A stretch of DNA of 64,000 nt from Streptosporangium sp. NBC_01755 (GCF_035917995.1 NZ_CP109131.1:6324001-6388000); one strand, 5' to 3'. Positions 37,399 through 48,021 are shown, counted from the first letter of the stretch. Program-made: numbers and translations. The notes: generated by a model from the sequence alone, not told the origin.

Positions 37399-39317
37399 GT
37401 GCGCCCAGCATGGGCGATCGCTTGGGGGTGTAAGTCCCCTGGAGGAAGAGGTGGTGCTAACTCCGAGCCGGAGGCAAGGGCGTCGTCGTGAGGCGGGGTC
37501 TGGAGGAAGCCCGAGGCGAAACCCTGCACCGAGGGATACGAACCGCGTAGAAGGCGGGTCGATCTGGGTGAGCCTGCACGCGAAGGCGAAGCCCGTCACC
37601 ATCGACAGGATCGGCACGTAAACGCGGCGGGCGTAGGGGGAAAGTGGTCGTTCTTACCTGGGGAGATCTGCTCGGGTGTCGGTTGTGCTGTTGGTGTCGC
37701 CGCGCCGACGGGTCTGGTCGTGAGGCCGGGGTCTGACCGGGCAGAAGTCAGCAGAGGCCGTAGTACCGGTGAGGGGAACGGACAATCAGCCGGGAAGGGC
37801 CGAACGTCGAGTGTCACGGTGGAAGGTGAGGTGCTCGTGCCGGTCGCGGTGATCGCAGCCACCCCGCGAACGCGGGCCCGTGGTGGGAGGAGACGGTGAG
37901 TCCGTCAGTGCCCATGGCGGAGCGTAGTGGCCGGTCGGTGCCCTTGTCGGAGGCGGTGATCCCTGGCCTGGAGGTGTCGGTGTGGGAGGAGTTCCTCTCG
38001 CCGGGCAACCTGGGCAGGGCGTTGAGGCGTGTGGAGGTCAACCGGGGCGCGCCGGGTGTGGACGGGATGGGCACGGAGCAGTTGCGGCCGTGGATCCGTG
38101 AGCACTGGGCGGGCGTGCGGGAGGCTTTGGACGCGGGTGGCTACCGGCCGTTGCCGGTCCGCCGGGTGGTGATCCCCAAGCCCGGAGGATCAGGGGAGCG
38201 GTTGCTGGGAGTGCCCTCTGCGCTGGACAGGTTGATCCAGCAGGCGATCGCGCAGGTCCTGACGCCGATCTTCGACCCGCATTTCAGCGGGGCCAGTTTC
38301 GGGTTCCGTCCCGGCAAGTCCGCTCATCAGGCGGTGCGGGTCGCGCGGCGGGCGGTCGAGGATGGCCATCGGTGGGTCGTGGATGTCGATTTGGACCGGT
38401 TCTTCGATCGGGTCGATTTCGACATCCTGATGGCGCGGGTGGCGCGCAAGGTGTCTGACCGCAGGATGTTGAGGCTCATCCGGGCGTATCTGGAGGCCGG
38501 GGTGATGATCGACGGGATCGTTTCGGCGAGCAGGGAGGGGACCCCGCAGGGTTCCCCGCTGTCGCCGATCTTGTCGAACATCATGCTGGATGATCTGGAC
38601 CGGGAGTTGTGGCGGCGCGGTCATCGGTTCGTGCGCTACGCCGACGACCTTCGGGTCTTCGTGCGCAGCAGGCGAGCTGCCACGAGGGTGCTCGACTCGG
38701 TGACAACCGTGGTCGAGCAGCGGTTAAAACTCAAGGTGAACCGGGAGAAGTCCTCGGTCCGGCACGCGCGTGAGGCGACGTTGCTGGGGTTCGGGTTCTA
38801 CTTCTCCCGATCAGGCGTCGGCATCCGGGTCGATCCCAAGGCGATGAGCCGGTTCAAGGATCGCATCCGGGAGTTGACCAGTCGCAGGTGGAGCGTGTCG
38901 ATGATCTGCAGAATCGACAGGCTCAATGCCTACATCACCGGGTGGATGGCCTACTTCCAGCTCGCCGGGCTGTCACGGCGGCTGCGTGAGTTGGATAAGT
39001 GGCTGCACCGCCGGATGCGGCAGATCCGCTGGAAGGAATGGAAGCGCTGGGCGGCCAGGCGTCGGAACCTTCGCCATCTTGGCATCCCTGACCGCACCGC
39101 GCGGGAATGGGCGGCCAGCAGCAAGGGGTACTGGCGCATCGCCGGGTCAGTGGTCCTTCAACGGGCTCTGCCCAACGCTCACTGGGATGACCTTGGTCTG
39201 CTGGGCCTTCAGAACACCTGGCGCAGGCTCAGAACCACGGCTTGACGAACCGCCGGATGCGGGCCCGCATGTCCGGTGGTGTGAGAGGGGGACGGGCGAC
39301 CCGTCCCCCTACTCGAT
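37399..39317 (+). mobile_element. Group II intron, probably bacterial class C (IIC)
   Basis: About 1.92 kb. The 5' end GTGCGCCCAG matches the group II GUGYG consensus and closely resembles the start of the Lactococcus Ll.LtrB intron. RNA domains I-III fill 37399-37895, and the maturase ORF sits in domain IV. Domain V is at 39249-39280: an 8-bp lower stem, a 2-nt GU bulge, a 5-bp upper stem and a 4-nt loop, with CGC as the likely catalytic triad. Domain VI (about 39283-39314) has a 10-bp stem and a bulged A at 39311, the likely branch point six bases before the 3' end at GAT. Insertion just after a terminator hairpin is typical of class C. All parts look intact. Confidence 0.9.
37896..39245 (+). 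CDS. ltrA: Group II intron-encoded reverse transcriptase/maturase
   Basis: 449-residue intron-encoded protein with RT blocks 0-7 (NRGAPGVDGM, IPKPGGSGERLLGVPSALDR, FGFRPGKSAHQA, DVDLDRFFDRVD, GTPQGSPLSPILSNIML) and the catalytic YADD at residues 248-251. The maturase (X) domain follows (RLNAYITGWMAYFQLAGLSRR), then a basic C-terminus. There is no HNH endonuclease domain, as in class C introns. GTG 37896 has SD GGGAGGAG upstream. The frame is uninterrupted and all catalytic residues are kept, so activity is likely. It promotes intron splicing and retromobility. Confidence 0.95.
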   Translation: MSPSVPMAERSGRSVPLSEAVIPGLEVSVWEEFLSPGNLGRALRRVEVNRGAPGVDGMGTEQLRPWIREHWAGVREALDAGGYRPLPVRRVVIPKPGGSGERLLGVPSALDRLIQQAIAQVLTPIFDPHFSGASFGFRPGKSAHQAVRVARRAVEDGHRWVVDVDLDRFFDRVDFDILMARVARKVSDRRMLRLIRAYLEAGVMIDGIVSASREGTPQGSPLSPILSNIMLDDLDRELWRRGHRFVRYADDLRVFVRSRRAATRVLDSVTTVVEQRLKLKVNREKSSVRHAREATLLGFGFYFSRSGVGIRVDPKAMSRFKDRIRELTSRRWSVSMICRIDRLNAYITGWMAYFQLAGLSRRLRELDKWLHRRMRQIRWKEWKRWAARRRNLRHLGIPDRTAREWAASSKGYWRIAGSVVLQRALPNAHWDDLGLLGLQNTWRRLRTTA

Positions 39318-39370
39318 TCCCGACGCCTTTTTCCGGTATGGCGCCCGTGGGCGCCCGCTAGGGTGGCGCC

Positions 39371-39826
39371 GTGGCCGTGATCGAGTGGGCGGAGCCCGAG
39401 GACGCGGGCGAGATCCTGACCGTGCAGCGCGCCGCCTACGTGGGCGAGGCCCAGCTCTACGGCGACCCGTTCATCGCGCCGCTGGTGGAGTCGGCCGGCC
39501 AGGTCCGCAGGGCGGTCGAGACGGCCATCGTGCTCGTCGCCCGTGACCGGTCGCGGATCGTGGGCGCGGTCCGCGGCCGGATGTCCGGCACGACCTGCCT
39601 GGTCGGCCGCCTGGTGGTCGCCCCCGACAGGCAGGGCGCCGGCATCGGCGGCGCGCTGCTGGCGGCACTGCACGACGAGGCCGCCGCGGCACTCGCCTTC
39701 GACCTGTTCACCGGGCATCTGTCGGAGGGCAACCTGCGGCTCTACCGCCGCCACGGCTACCGCGAGACCCGCAGGGAACGGATGAGCGACCACCTGACGC
39801 TGGTGCACATGCGCAGGGAGCTGTAG
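39371..39826 (+). CDS. GNAT-family N-acetyltransferase
   Basis: Single-domain acetyl-CoA-dependent acetyltransferase of 151 residues. The acetyl-CoA loop reads [17 protein letters not shown] (R-x-x-G-x-G/A) and a terminal LYRRHGYRE is typical of motif B. TAGGGT ends 6 bp before GTG 39371 without an SD between, suggesting a leaderless transcript. Substrate unknown. It lies between the intron and coaE, on the same strand. Confidence 0.84.
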   Translation: MAVIEWAEPEDAGEILTVQRAAYVGEAQLYGDPFIAPLVESAGQVRRAVETAIVLVARDRSRIVGAVRGRMSGTTCLVGRLVVAPDRQGAGIGGALLAALHDEAAAALAFDLFTGHLSEGNLRLYRRHGYRETRRERMSDHLTLVHMRREL

Positions 39827-39968
39827 GGACGCTCAGACGCCCTCCCGTACCACGGTGGCCCGTTGGGGCCGTTCTCCGCATGGCGGCCGGAGGCGCGACC
39901 TCCGGCGCCGCGAAGGGTGGTTCCGGCCCGCTGCCGACGGGCGACTCGCACCGCGTATGCTGCGGATC

Positions 39969-40568
39969 ATGTTGAAGGTGGGTCTTACCGGCGGTATCGG
40001 GTCGGGCAAGAGCGAGGTCTCCCGGAGGCTGGCCTCCCGTGGCGCCATGGTCATCGACGCCGACAAGATCGCCCGGGAGGTGGTCGAGCCGGGGACCCCG
40101 GGTCTGGCGCGCGTGGTCGGGGTCTTCGGCGCCGAGGTCCTGCACGAGGACGGCTCGCTCAACCGGGAGAAGCTCGGCTCGATCGTCTTCGCCGACTCCG
40201 AGAAGCTGGCCTCGCTCAACGCCATCGTCCACCCGCTGGTCGGCGCGAGGGTCGCCGAGCTGCAGCGGCAGGTGGCCCCCGGCAGCATCGTGATCTACGA
40301 CGTCCCGTTGCTGGCGGAGAACAAGCTCGCACCCATGTACGAGGTCGTGGTCGTCGTGGACGCCGCCGACGAGGTGCGCGTGGCCAGGCTGGTCGAGCTG
40401 CGCGGCATGAGCGAGCAGGACGCCAGGGCCAGGCTCGCCGCCCAGGCGACCCGCGAGGAGCGCCTGGAGATCGCCGACATCGTGGTACCGAATGAGGGAA
40501 CCCTGGAGGAGCTGGAGGCCAGGATGGACGGCCTCTGGAAGGACCTCGTCGCCCGCGCCACGGCCTGA
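39969..40568 (+). CDS. coaE: Dephospho-CoA kinase
   Basis: Phosphorylates dephospho-CoA in the last step of CoA synthesis. The 199-residue protein has the P-loop [11 protein letters not shown] at the start, the [15 protein letters not shown] motif and the lid segment typical of CoaE. It lacks the C-terminal GrpB-like extension found in mycobacterial CoaE. ATG 39969 puts the P-loop at the usual position; TATGCT ends 7 bp upstream with no SD, so translation may be leaderless. The rpsA-coaE-uvrB order is conserved in actinobacteria. Confidence 0.95.
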   Translation: MLKVGLTGGIGSGKSEVSRRLASRGAMVIDADKIAREVVEPGTPGLARVVGVFGAEVLHEDGSLNREKLGSIVFADSEKLASLNAIVHPLVGARVAELQRQVAPGSIVIYDVPLLAENKLAPMYEVVVVVDAADEVRVARLVELRGMSEQDARARLAAQATREERLEIADIVVPNEGTLEELEARMDGLWKDLVARATA

Positions 40569-40611
40569 ACGAGAGGGTCGACGGGGTGACACGCGCACCC
40601 GGCTAAGATGC

Positions 40612-40921
40612 GCGGTCATCCTGGCGAGCCGGACCGTGCGCCTCGTATCGCTGGACCAGCCCAGCCTGAGCGGCACGCGGATGGTACGCGTCCCGTTCGA
40701 CGCCGCCGACCCGTTCCACCACTACACGGTGGAGTATCGCCGACAACATGATGGGGGCCGGTCGCTGGACGGACCCGTACGGGTCGCGCACCTGCATCCA
40801 GGGCTACGTCTGGCGTGAGGCGTTCGCCGGTGACAACATCTGCGTGACACCCGACCGGCGCGAACGCGCCCTGCGTGACACGCACACCTCCTGGGAACGG
40901 GTCCTGCGCCCAGCGGGTTAG
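40612..40921 (+). pseudogene. Frameshifted relic of a secreted-protein gene
   Basis: No continuous frame, but two different frames encode protein-like pieces. Up to about 40740 one frame reads MVRVPFDAADPFHHYTVEYRR, resembling a beta-sandwich segment of secreted proteases of the immune-inhibitor type (last residue omitted here to keep it short: MVRVPFDAADPFHHYTVEYR). After a shift, another frame reads GRWTDPYGSRTCIQGYVW, then REAFAGDNICVTPDRRERA and a stop at 40919-40921, resembling the C-terminal segment of secreted actinobacterial proteins with a VWREAxxGDxVCVTP pattern. I read this as a decayed remnant, possibly of two genes joined by deletion. No start or RBS is identifiable. Confidence 0.45.
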
Positions 40922-41003
40922 CGCGGTAAGTTGAAGCGGTCGGGTGCGGGTGATTCTCCGGAGGGGCGGAATCTCTGACCAGGTGCTCGGAACCGGTGGC
41001 AGG

Positions 41004-41225
41004 TCAGTCGAAGTGGCCGGATTTTACGGCGTTGAGGAAGGTGTGCCATTCGGCCGGGGTGAAGGTGAGGGCCGGGCCGGTGGGGTTTTTGCTGTCGCGG
41101 ACGGCGACGGCTCCGGGGAGGTTGCCGGCGACTTCGACGCAGTTTCCGCCGCTCTCGCCGCTGAGGGAGCTCTTCATCCAGGCGGCCTTGGAGAGGTCGA
41201 GGCCGGTCAGGTCTGTTGCTTCCAT
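41004..41225 (-). CDS. DUF397 domain protein
   Basis: 73-residue DUF397 protein with the typical core: LSKAAWMKSSLSGESGGNCVEVA, seen here as W-M-K-S-S-L-S-G followed by NCVEVA, then VAVRDSKNPTGPALTF and W..F at the end. SD GAGGGA lies just before ATG 41225. The gene overlaps the end of the upstream Scr1-type regulator fragment by 19 bp. Such pairs are common in Streptomyces-like actinobacteria (WhiJ-type loci), where the regulator and the DUF397 protein work together; here the regulator is truncated, so the protein is probably orphaned. Confidence 0.88.
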   Translation of the reverse strand: MEATDLTGLDLSKAAWMKSSLSGESGGNCVEVAGNLPGAVAVRDSKNPTGPALTFTPAEWHTFLNAVKSGHFD

Positions 41226-41545
41226 TGGTCCCTCGCTTCTTTGATCATCTCTAGCGACTGGCTGGGACGAAGTGCCTCTGCTCGGATCCTGTCATATCTA
41301 CCCCAGACGACGCTTACCAGATTGTGCTCCGCTGACACTTCACCTTCCCCGGCAGACTCTACGGAGACGGCGGTCGGCGCGTCCGGCATTTGGGCGAGCA
41401 CGAATCCGGACATCAGGCCCGCAGTGCAGAAGGTGTCGTGGGGGACGAGTTGCACCTTCACGTTCTGCCAGCCTGCGATGGTAGCGAGATGGTCGAGCTG
41501 TTCGTACATGACCTCCCAGCCGAGGACGCCGAGGGCGGCCGTGGG
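41207..41545 (-). pseudogene. Truncated Scr1/DUF5753-type transcriptional regulator
   Basis: Only the C-terminal part of the DUF5753 domain remains (GWEVMYEQLDHLATIAGW, VKVQLVPHDTFCTAGLMSGF, then SLEMIKEARDQW at the end). The N-terminal helix-turn-helix domain and half of DUF5753, about 170 residues, are missing. The open frame continues to 41644 but its first ~34 residues have no family resemblance and lie antisense to the ATPase remnant. Intact regulators of this family silence or activate development and antibiotic genes. The loss of the DNA-binding domain means it cannot work as a normal regulator. Confidence 0.75.
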
Positions 41546-41635
41546 CTCTGGCTGGTCAGCGAGGTGGCCCTGTCCTGGGGCTGGCACGAGGGCACGGCGG
41601 GCCGGATCGTCTGGTTCCAACTGGCGCGACGATGA
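41507..41635 (+). pseudogene. C-terminal remnant of a RsbW-like ATP-binding protein
   Basis: The last ~37 residues of an open frame ending at 41635 read GGRGLWLVSEVALSWGWH and then GRIVWFQLARR, which is the C-terminal G2 box and last strand of the HATPase_c_2 anti-sigma-like family that commonly sits next to Scr1/DUF397 genes. The N- and G1-box parts are absent. The preceding sequence in this frame (from 41390) is antisense to the regulator remnant. The border between the two remnants is at about 41515-41535. Confidence 0.65.
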
Positions 41636-41874
41636 CCGACGCATCAGGCGAGGAAAAGGGCTTGCCGGGGACGATCGCCATCCTGATCGTCCGGTACGGC
41701 GGGCACTGGCTCATCTCCGAGGCGGCCGGAGGCGGCTATTACGCCGTACGCCGGCACAGCCTGTCCGAGGAGTTTCTCGGCGGGAATGACCTGTCCAACG
41801 TGATGTGCGCGGCGACCCTCGGCGAAATGGCACGCCGCCTGGCCGCCGAGAGGAAGCGCGAGAGTAGACCCTGA
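41632..41874 (+). CDS. Small hypothetical protein
   Basis: 80 residues, family not recognised. ATG 41632 overlaps the stop of the ATPase remnant (ATGA), an arrangement suggesting it was once translationally coupled to the full ATPase gene. The sequence has a plausible compact fold with aromatic-rich strands (ILIVRYGGHWLISEAAGGGY) and a charged C-terminal helix. With its upstream partner broken and no own SD, it may no longer be translated. Confidence 0.45.
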   Translation: MTDASGEEKGLPGTIAILIVRYGGHWLISEAAGGGYYAVRRHSLSEEFLGGNDLSNVMCAATLGEMARRLAAERKRESRP

Positions 41875-41970
41875 AATCAAGCGGGCGAATCATCGACCCT
41901 CATTCAATCGCCCGATCCGGCACGGCCGACCCAGCGATTTAAGCGGAGGAGTCACGTGCAGAAACAGAAA

Positions 41971-42003
41971 ACGGGTGTGCCCCGGTGACCGGAGCACACC
42001 CGT
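41971..42003 (-). terminator. Terminator of the Spo0M-SPFH operon
   Basis: 10-bp stem ACGGGTGTGC/GCACACCCGT (41971-41980 with 41994-42003) with a nested CCGG/CCGG stem in the loop. On the minus strand it is followed by TTTTCTGTTTC: a canonical intrinsic terminator 14 bp after the stop. Confidence 0.92.
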
Positions 42004-42016
42004 ACAGAGAGGAAGG

Positions 42017-42790
42017 TCAGAACCAGCCGCGCTTCTGGGCCATGGCCTGGAGGCCGCCGCGCAGCGACTGCTCCACCTGGCCCGGGTGGTCGTTGTAGTG
42101 GACGGTGAAGTGGCTGTAGCTGTCGTGGCCGGAGCTGGCGAAGCCGCCGCGCTTGTCGGCCTCCAGGATGACGCCCATTGACTGGGGGCCGGCGATGAAG
42201 GTCAGCTCAAGCTCGTTGAAGTGGCGCTGGTACTCGCCGCCCGCGTAGTACTCGATCTCCTGGAAGAACGGCATCTGCGAGCCCTGCAGGGTGCCCCGCT
42301 CCAGGTCGGCCTTCTTGAAGCGGAAGCCCATCCGGTCCAGCGCGCTGAGCAGGTTGTCCTGGGCGGGCAGCGGGTTGACGAACAGCGGGTCGAGGTCGCC
42401 CTTGTCGAGCGCGCCGGCCAGGGCCAGCTCGGTGGAGACGCCGAGCTTCATACCGCGCAGCGGGTGGCCGCCGATGGCGCTGATCGGGGTCTCCCAGGGG
42501 ACCTGGATCTCGAAGGGGGCCGACTGCGGGGCACCGGCGGCCAGGTGGAACGGCCCGGTGATCTGCTGACGCAGGAAGCTGTAGTTCGACTTGTACTCGT
42601 TGTCACCGCTCTCGACCTCGACCACGGCGGTGAAGTCGATGAAGATGCCCTCCACCTTGTAGTCGGAGCCGCCGCCGCGGAAGTTGACCTGCCCGCGCAG
42701 GACCTCGCCGGGCCGCACGTGCGAGTTCTGCAGGACCGTGTCGACCTCGACACCCGCCCCGAACGCGGCCATCAGCTTACGGAACACCAT
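42017..42790 (-). CDS. Spo0M-family arrestin-like protein
   Basis: 257-residue cytosolic protein of the sporulation-control Spo0M family, which has an arrestin-like beta-sandwich fold. It begins with the typical MVFRKLMAAFGAGVEVDTVL, and PGEVLRGQVNFRGG and QSAPFEIQVPWETPIS are family patterns. Start ATG 42790 has SD GGGAG 6 bp upstream; longer open frame upstream is antisense shadow. It is the third gene of an operon with two SPFH proteins (28 bp after the second). Spo0M influences stress and development in Bacillus; its mechanism is unclear. Here it likely works with the SPFH proteins at the membrane. Confidence 0.88.
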   Translation of the reverse strand: MVFRKLMAAFGAGVEVDTVLQNSHVRPGEVLRGQVNFRGGGSDYKVEGIFIDFTAVVEVESGDNEYKSNYSFLRQQITGPFHLAAGAPQSAPFEIQVPWETPISAIGGHPLRGMKLGVSTELALAGALDKGDLDPLFVNPLPAQDNLLSALDRMGFRFKKADLERGTLQGSQMPFFQEIEYYAGGEYQRHFNELELTFIAGPQSMGVILEADKRGGFASSGHDSYSHFTVHYNDHPGQVEQSLRGGLQAMAQKRGWF

Positions 42791-42818
42791 TTTGACTCCC
42801 AGGGATTGGAGGTTTTTC

Positions 42819-44069
42819 TCAGGGGACTTGGTTCGGAGGGGTGACCTGGCCGTTGCCGCCGCCCAACTGGGGGAGGAGCTGGGCCAGAAGCAGGGTGGAC
42901 AGCGCGGAGGTGTCGCCGGAGGCGCCGGTGGTGCGGACGACGACGGGACGTGGGGCGCTCTCCGCGAGCTTGGCGCCCACGTCGAGCCTGCGGCGGGCCA
43001 GCTCGTACTGGAGCACGGCGCGGTTGTCGCGGTAGGAGTCGGCCAGCCTGCGCAGCCCCTTCGCCTCGTTCTCGGCGGAGGTGAGCTCGGCACGGCCCTT
43101 GGCCTCGATCTCCCAGCGCACCCGCTGCGCCTCGGTCTCGTGCTCCTCCAGCATGCGGGCGACGTCCTTACGCGCTGTGTTGGCGGCGGCTCGTACCTCG
43201 ACGATACGTGCGTCACGCGTCTTCTTGGAGCGTTCGATCTCCATCAGCAGGGTGTCGATCCGGCGCTTGCGGGTGAGCTCCCACTCGCGCTCGAAGGCCG
43301 ACAGCTCCTTGGCGACCTTCTCCCGGGTGGCCAGGTGCTGCTGGTACTGGTCGGGCAGCTGCACGTCGGGGATGTTGGCGCCGGTGATCCGCACGCCGTA
43401 CCGGCCGAGCTGGCGGGTGAGGAGTTCCTGCATGTCGCCGACGTCGGAGCCGCGCAGGTCGTAGGCGCGCTCGGTCCGCACCAGGCGGCTGCGCTGGCGG
43501 ATGGCGTCCTGTACGGCGCTGCTGAGCACCAGGTCGAAGTTGCCGGCGCCGATCGTACGGACGAAGGCCACCGGGTCGACGATGCGGAACTTCAGGAAGA
43601 ACTCGATCGACTTGAGCGGGACGTTCTCCGCGGTCGGGCAGGCCACGATCGGCGCGGAGTAGGGGATCTCGGTGGAGGTGTCCACCACCGCGTCCACCCG
43701 GTCCCACGGCAGCCACAGGTAGTGGCGCCCCGGAGGCAGCGTGCCGACGATGGCGCCCCACCGGCTGCGCACGCCGGTGGTGCCCTCCTCGATCTCGATG
43801 ATCGCCCGGCGCCAGAGCCAGACCAGCGCCGTTATCAGGAAGAACACCGCGCCGACCGCGGCCGGCAGGGAGAGCACCCCGTCGGCGAGCACCGCGGTAC
43901 CCGCCAGGTAGAGGGCGAAGAACAGCAGCGTCACCCAGGCGAAGCCGCGCCGGTCCTTGGGGATCACCACCGGGACGAGCCGGCCCGACTCGCCGCCGCG
44001 CAGCAGCTGGCGGATCTCCGACCAGGCGGCCAGGGATTCCTTGATCTTGGAGAACTCTCCGGCGCTCAC
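42819..44069 (-). CDS. SPFH/Band 7 domain membrane protein (1)
   Basis: 416 residues. Two adjacent transmembrane helices (about 42-62 and 66-87, FAWVTLLFFALYLAG and AVGAVFFLITALVWLW) precede an SPFH domain (about 90-270: EEGTTGVRSRWGAIVGTLPPG, FFLKFRIVDPVAFVRTIG). A long Glu/Arg/Lys-rich coiled coil follows (about 245-360), then a short Gly-rich C-terminus. Such proteins form ring-like oligomers on membranes and organise lipid domains or scaffold proteases. It lies 66 bp downstream of the other SPFH gene and 28 bp upstream of the Spo0M gene. Confidence 0.85.
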   Translation of the reverse strand: MSAGEFSKIKESLAAWSEIRQLLRGGESGRLVPVVIPKDRRGFAWVTLLFFALYLAGTAVLADGVLSLPAAVGAVFFLITALVWLWRRAIIEIEEGTTGVRSRWGAIVGTLPPGRHYLWLPWDRVDAVVDTSTEIPYSAPIVACPTAENVPLKSIEFFLKFRIVDPVAFVRTIGAGNFDLVLSSAVQDAIRQRSRLVRTERAYDLRGSDVGDMQELLTRQLGRYGVRITGANIPDVQLPDQYQQHLATREKVAKELSAFEREWELTRKRRIDTLLMEIERSKKTRDARIVEVRAAANTARKDVARMLEEHETEAQRVRWEIEAKGRAELTSAENEAKGLRRLADSYRDNRAVLQYELARRRLDVGAKLAESAPRPVVVRTTGASGDTSALSTLLLAQLLPQLGGGNGQVTPPNQVP

Positions 44070-44135
44070 CGAGACCTCACCATTCCTCTCAACGAACCTT
44101 CAACGTTTCGCGTTCGCCGTACGTCCCCGTTCACG

Positions 44136-45731
44136 TCATCCCTCTTCCCGTACCGGAGCGGCGACGTCGGCGGGCGGGTTGAGCAGGGCGGCGATCTCCG
44201 CCCCGCGCTCCTCGATGCGGCCGCCGATCTCGGCCATCCGGGCCCTGATCGCGGCCATGTCCGCCTCGGAGAACAGCTGCGCCTCGCGGCTGCCGACCAG
44301 CTGCCTGGCCAGCGCGAGCAGGTCGAGGTCGACGTTCTCGCCGACCTGCACCAGGCGCGGCAGGTGCGAGGCGACGGACTCCAGCTTGTCGAGCAGGTCC
44401 TGCTGGAACCGGTAGTCGAGGATCTCTGGCGCCTCGGCGGCGCTCAGCGCGCGGATGTCCAGCGCCTGGGCCTCCAGCAGCGCCGCGTTGGCCTTGGCGG
44501 TGGACTCCGCCTCCACCAGCCGCTGGCCTCCCTGGGCCTTCGCCTGGTGCGAGGCGCGCTCCAGCGCGGTGTCCATCCGGGCCTGGTATCCGGCGATCTC
44601 GGCGTGGATGGCGGACAGCTGCTCCTGCAGGCCGGCGAGCTCCTTGATCAGGTCGCCCTCGTTCTGCTCCTTGCGCAGCTGGAGCTCGTACTCGTAGGTG
44701 TACGCCTCCTTCGCGACCCTGATCATCTCGGGGGCGGCCAGGTCCATCCGGTACTCCTGGCTGGACGGCTCGGCGTGCGTGATGTTGACGTCGGTGAGCC
44801 GTACGGCGGGCAGGAACTGCTGGTTGAGGTTGTCCAGCATGCCCATCGTGCTCTCGCCGACCAGGTCGTAGATCTCCTCGGCGCGCTGGGAGTAGATCAG
44901 CGAGCGGGTGACCTCGCTGATGGCGTTCTGCAGCTTGGCCTGGAAGCCGCCGACCGAGCCGAGCACGAAGATGAACTCGGCCGGGTCCTCGATCCGGAAC
45001 TGCAGGAACAGGTCGACGCTGGCCTTGACGCCCTGCTGGGTGGGAGCCTCGCGGATGGGCGCGTTGAAGGGGTACTCGCGGGTGGTGTTGACGATGTAGC
45101 CGACCTGCTTCCACGGGTTGAACAGCGTCACCCGGCCCGGCTCGGCGATCTGCACGAGCTTGCCGAACTTGGTGACCAGGGCCTTGCAGCCCTCGGGCAC
45201 CATGACCACGCTCCTGCGCCACCACAGGAACGCCGCGGCCAGCACCAGCACGGCCCAGTAGTGCGGGCCGAACAGCACCCGCGCCCCGTCGGGCAGCCCG
45301 GTGGCGACCAGACCGACCAGGCCGAGGCCGGCCAGCACCACCAGCGGGATGATCACCTTGGCGGCGCCGCTCTTGGGGATGACCACCGGGGAGATGACGT
45401 GGACGGGCTCGCCGTGCTGGCCGTTGCCGCTGAAGCTCCGGTTGACGATCTCGCCGGCCTCGTTGAGCGGCGCGCTGCGGGCCTCGATGATCGTGCCCGG
45501 GGAGGCGCCGTGGTCACGGGCGGCGGCGAAGTCGGAGGGGTTGAGCGCAAAGCCCTCGTTACCCGAGCCTCCGGAGTTACCCGGCCCGCCGGGGCCGTCG
45601 GCGGGCTGCCCGGCCATCTGGCCCGCGAACTGTCCGACGGCCTGCCCGACCACCTGGCGCATGTCGCCGCCCTGCCCTACCGTCTGGGCCGCGGCCCTCG
45701 CGTACTGCATGGCTTCTCTTGGCCGGGACAT
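44136..45731 (-). CDS. SPFH/Band 7 domain membrane protein (2)
   Basis: 531 residues. A long Gly/Gln/Pro-rich cytosolic N-terminus (about 115 residues) precedes two transmembrane helices (about 123-142 and 148-167), the SPFH domain (about 175-330: VPEGCKALVTKFGKLVQ, LFLQFRIEDPAEFIFVLG) and a coiled-coil tail (about 345-450, Glu/Ala-rich). It is a distant paralogue of the next gene and the first of the operon. ATG 45731 has SD AGGAGG 4 bp upstream. Pairs of SPFH proteins commonly co-assemble, as with HflK-HflC; here a different partner, Spo0M, is linked. Confidence 0.86.
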   Translation of the reverse strand: MSRPREAMQYARAAAQTVGQGGDMRQVVGQAVGQFAGQMAGQPADGPGGPGNSGGSGNEGFALNPSDFAAARDHGASPGTIIEARSAPLNEAGEIVNRSFSGNGQHGEPVHVISPVVIPKSGAAKVIIPLVVLAGLGLVGLVATGLPDGARVLFGPHYWAVLVLAAAFLWWRRSVVMVPEGCKALVTKFGKLVQIAEPGRVTLFNPWKQVGYIVNTTREYPFNAPIREAPTQQGVKASVDLFLQFRIEDPAEFIFVLGSVGGFQAKLQNAISEVTRSLIYSQRAEEIYDLVGESTMGMLDNLNQQFLPAVRLTDVNITHAEPSSQEYRMDLAAPEMIRVAKEAYTYEYELQLRKEQNEGDLIKELAGLQEQLSAIHAEIAGYQARMDTALERASHQAKAQGGQRLVEAESTAKANAALLEAQALDIRALSAAEAPEILDYRFQQDLLDKLESVASHLPRLVQVGENVDLDLLALARQLVGSREAQLFSEADMAAIRARMAEIGGRIEERGAEIAALLNPPADVAAPVREEG

Positions 45732-45896
45732 CACACCTCCTGGATAGTCGTATGTCGAAAGCTCGATATATCACGCTTTGTGAGCACAGGCACGTCGGTC
45801 AGTAAAGGGGATGCCGCTTGCGGTTCACTTGCTTCGCGGTTAAGCCTGGCCGCCCCGGCGGAGACCGTACGGAGAAGGATTGTCGGTCACGCCGCC

Positions 45897-45902
45897 TACA
45901 GT
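45897..45902 (+). promoter_or_regulatory. Candidate -10 box of a leaderless uvrB transcript
   Basis: TACAGT ends 7 bp before GTG 45910, and there is no SD. This is the spacing expected if transcription starts at or next to the start codon. No good -35 was found. Confidence 0.4.
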
Positions 45903-45909
45903 GGAACAG

Positions 45910-48021
<2,112 letters not shown>

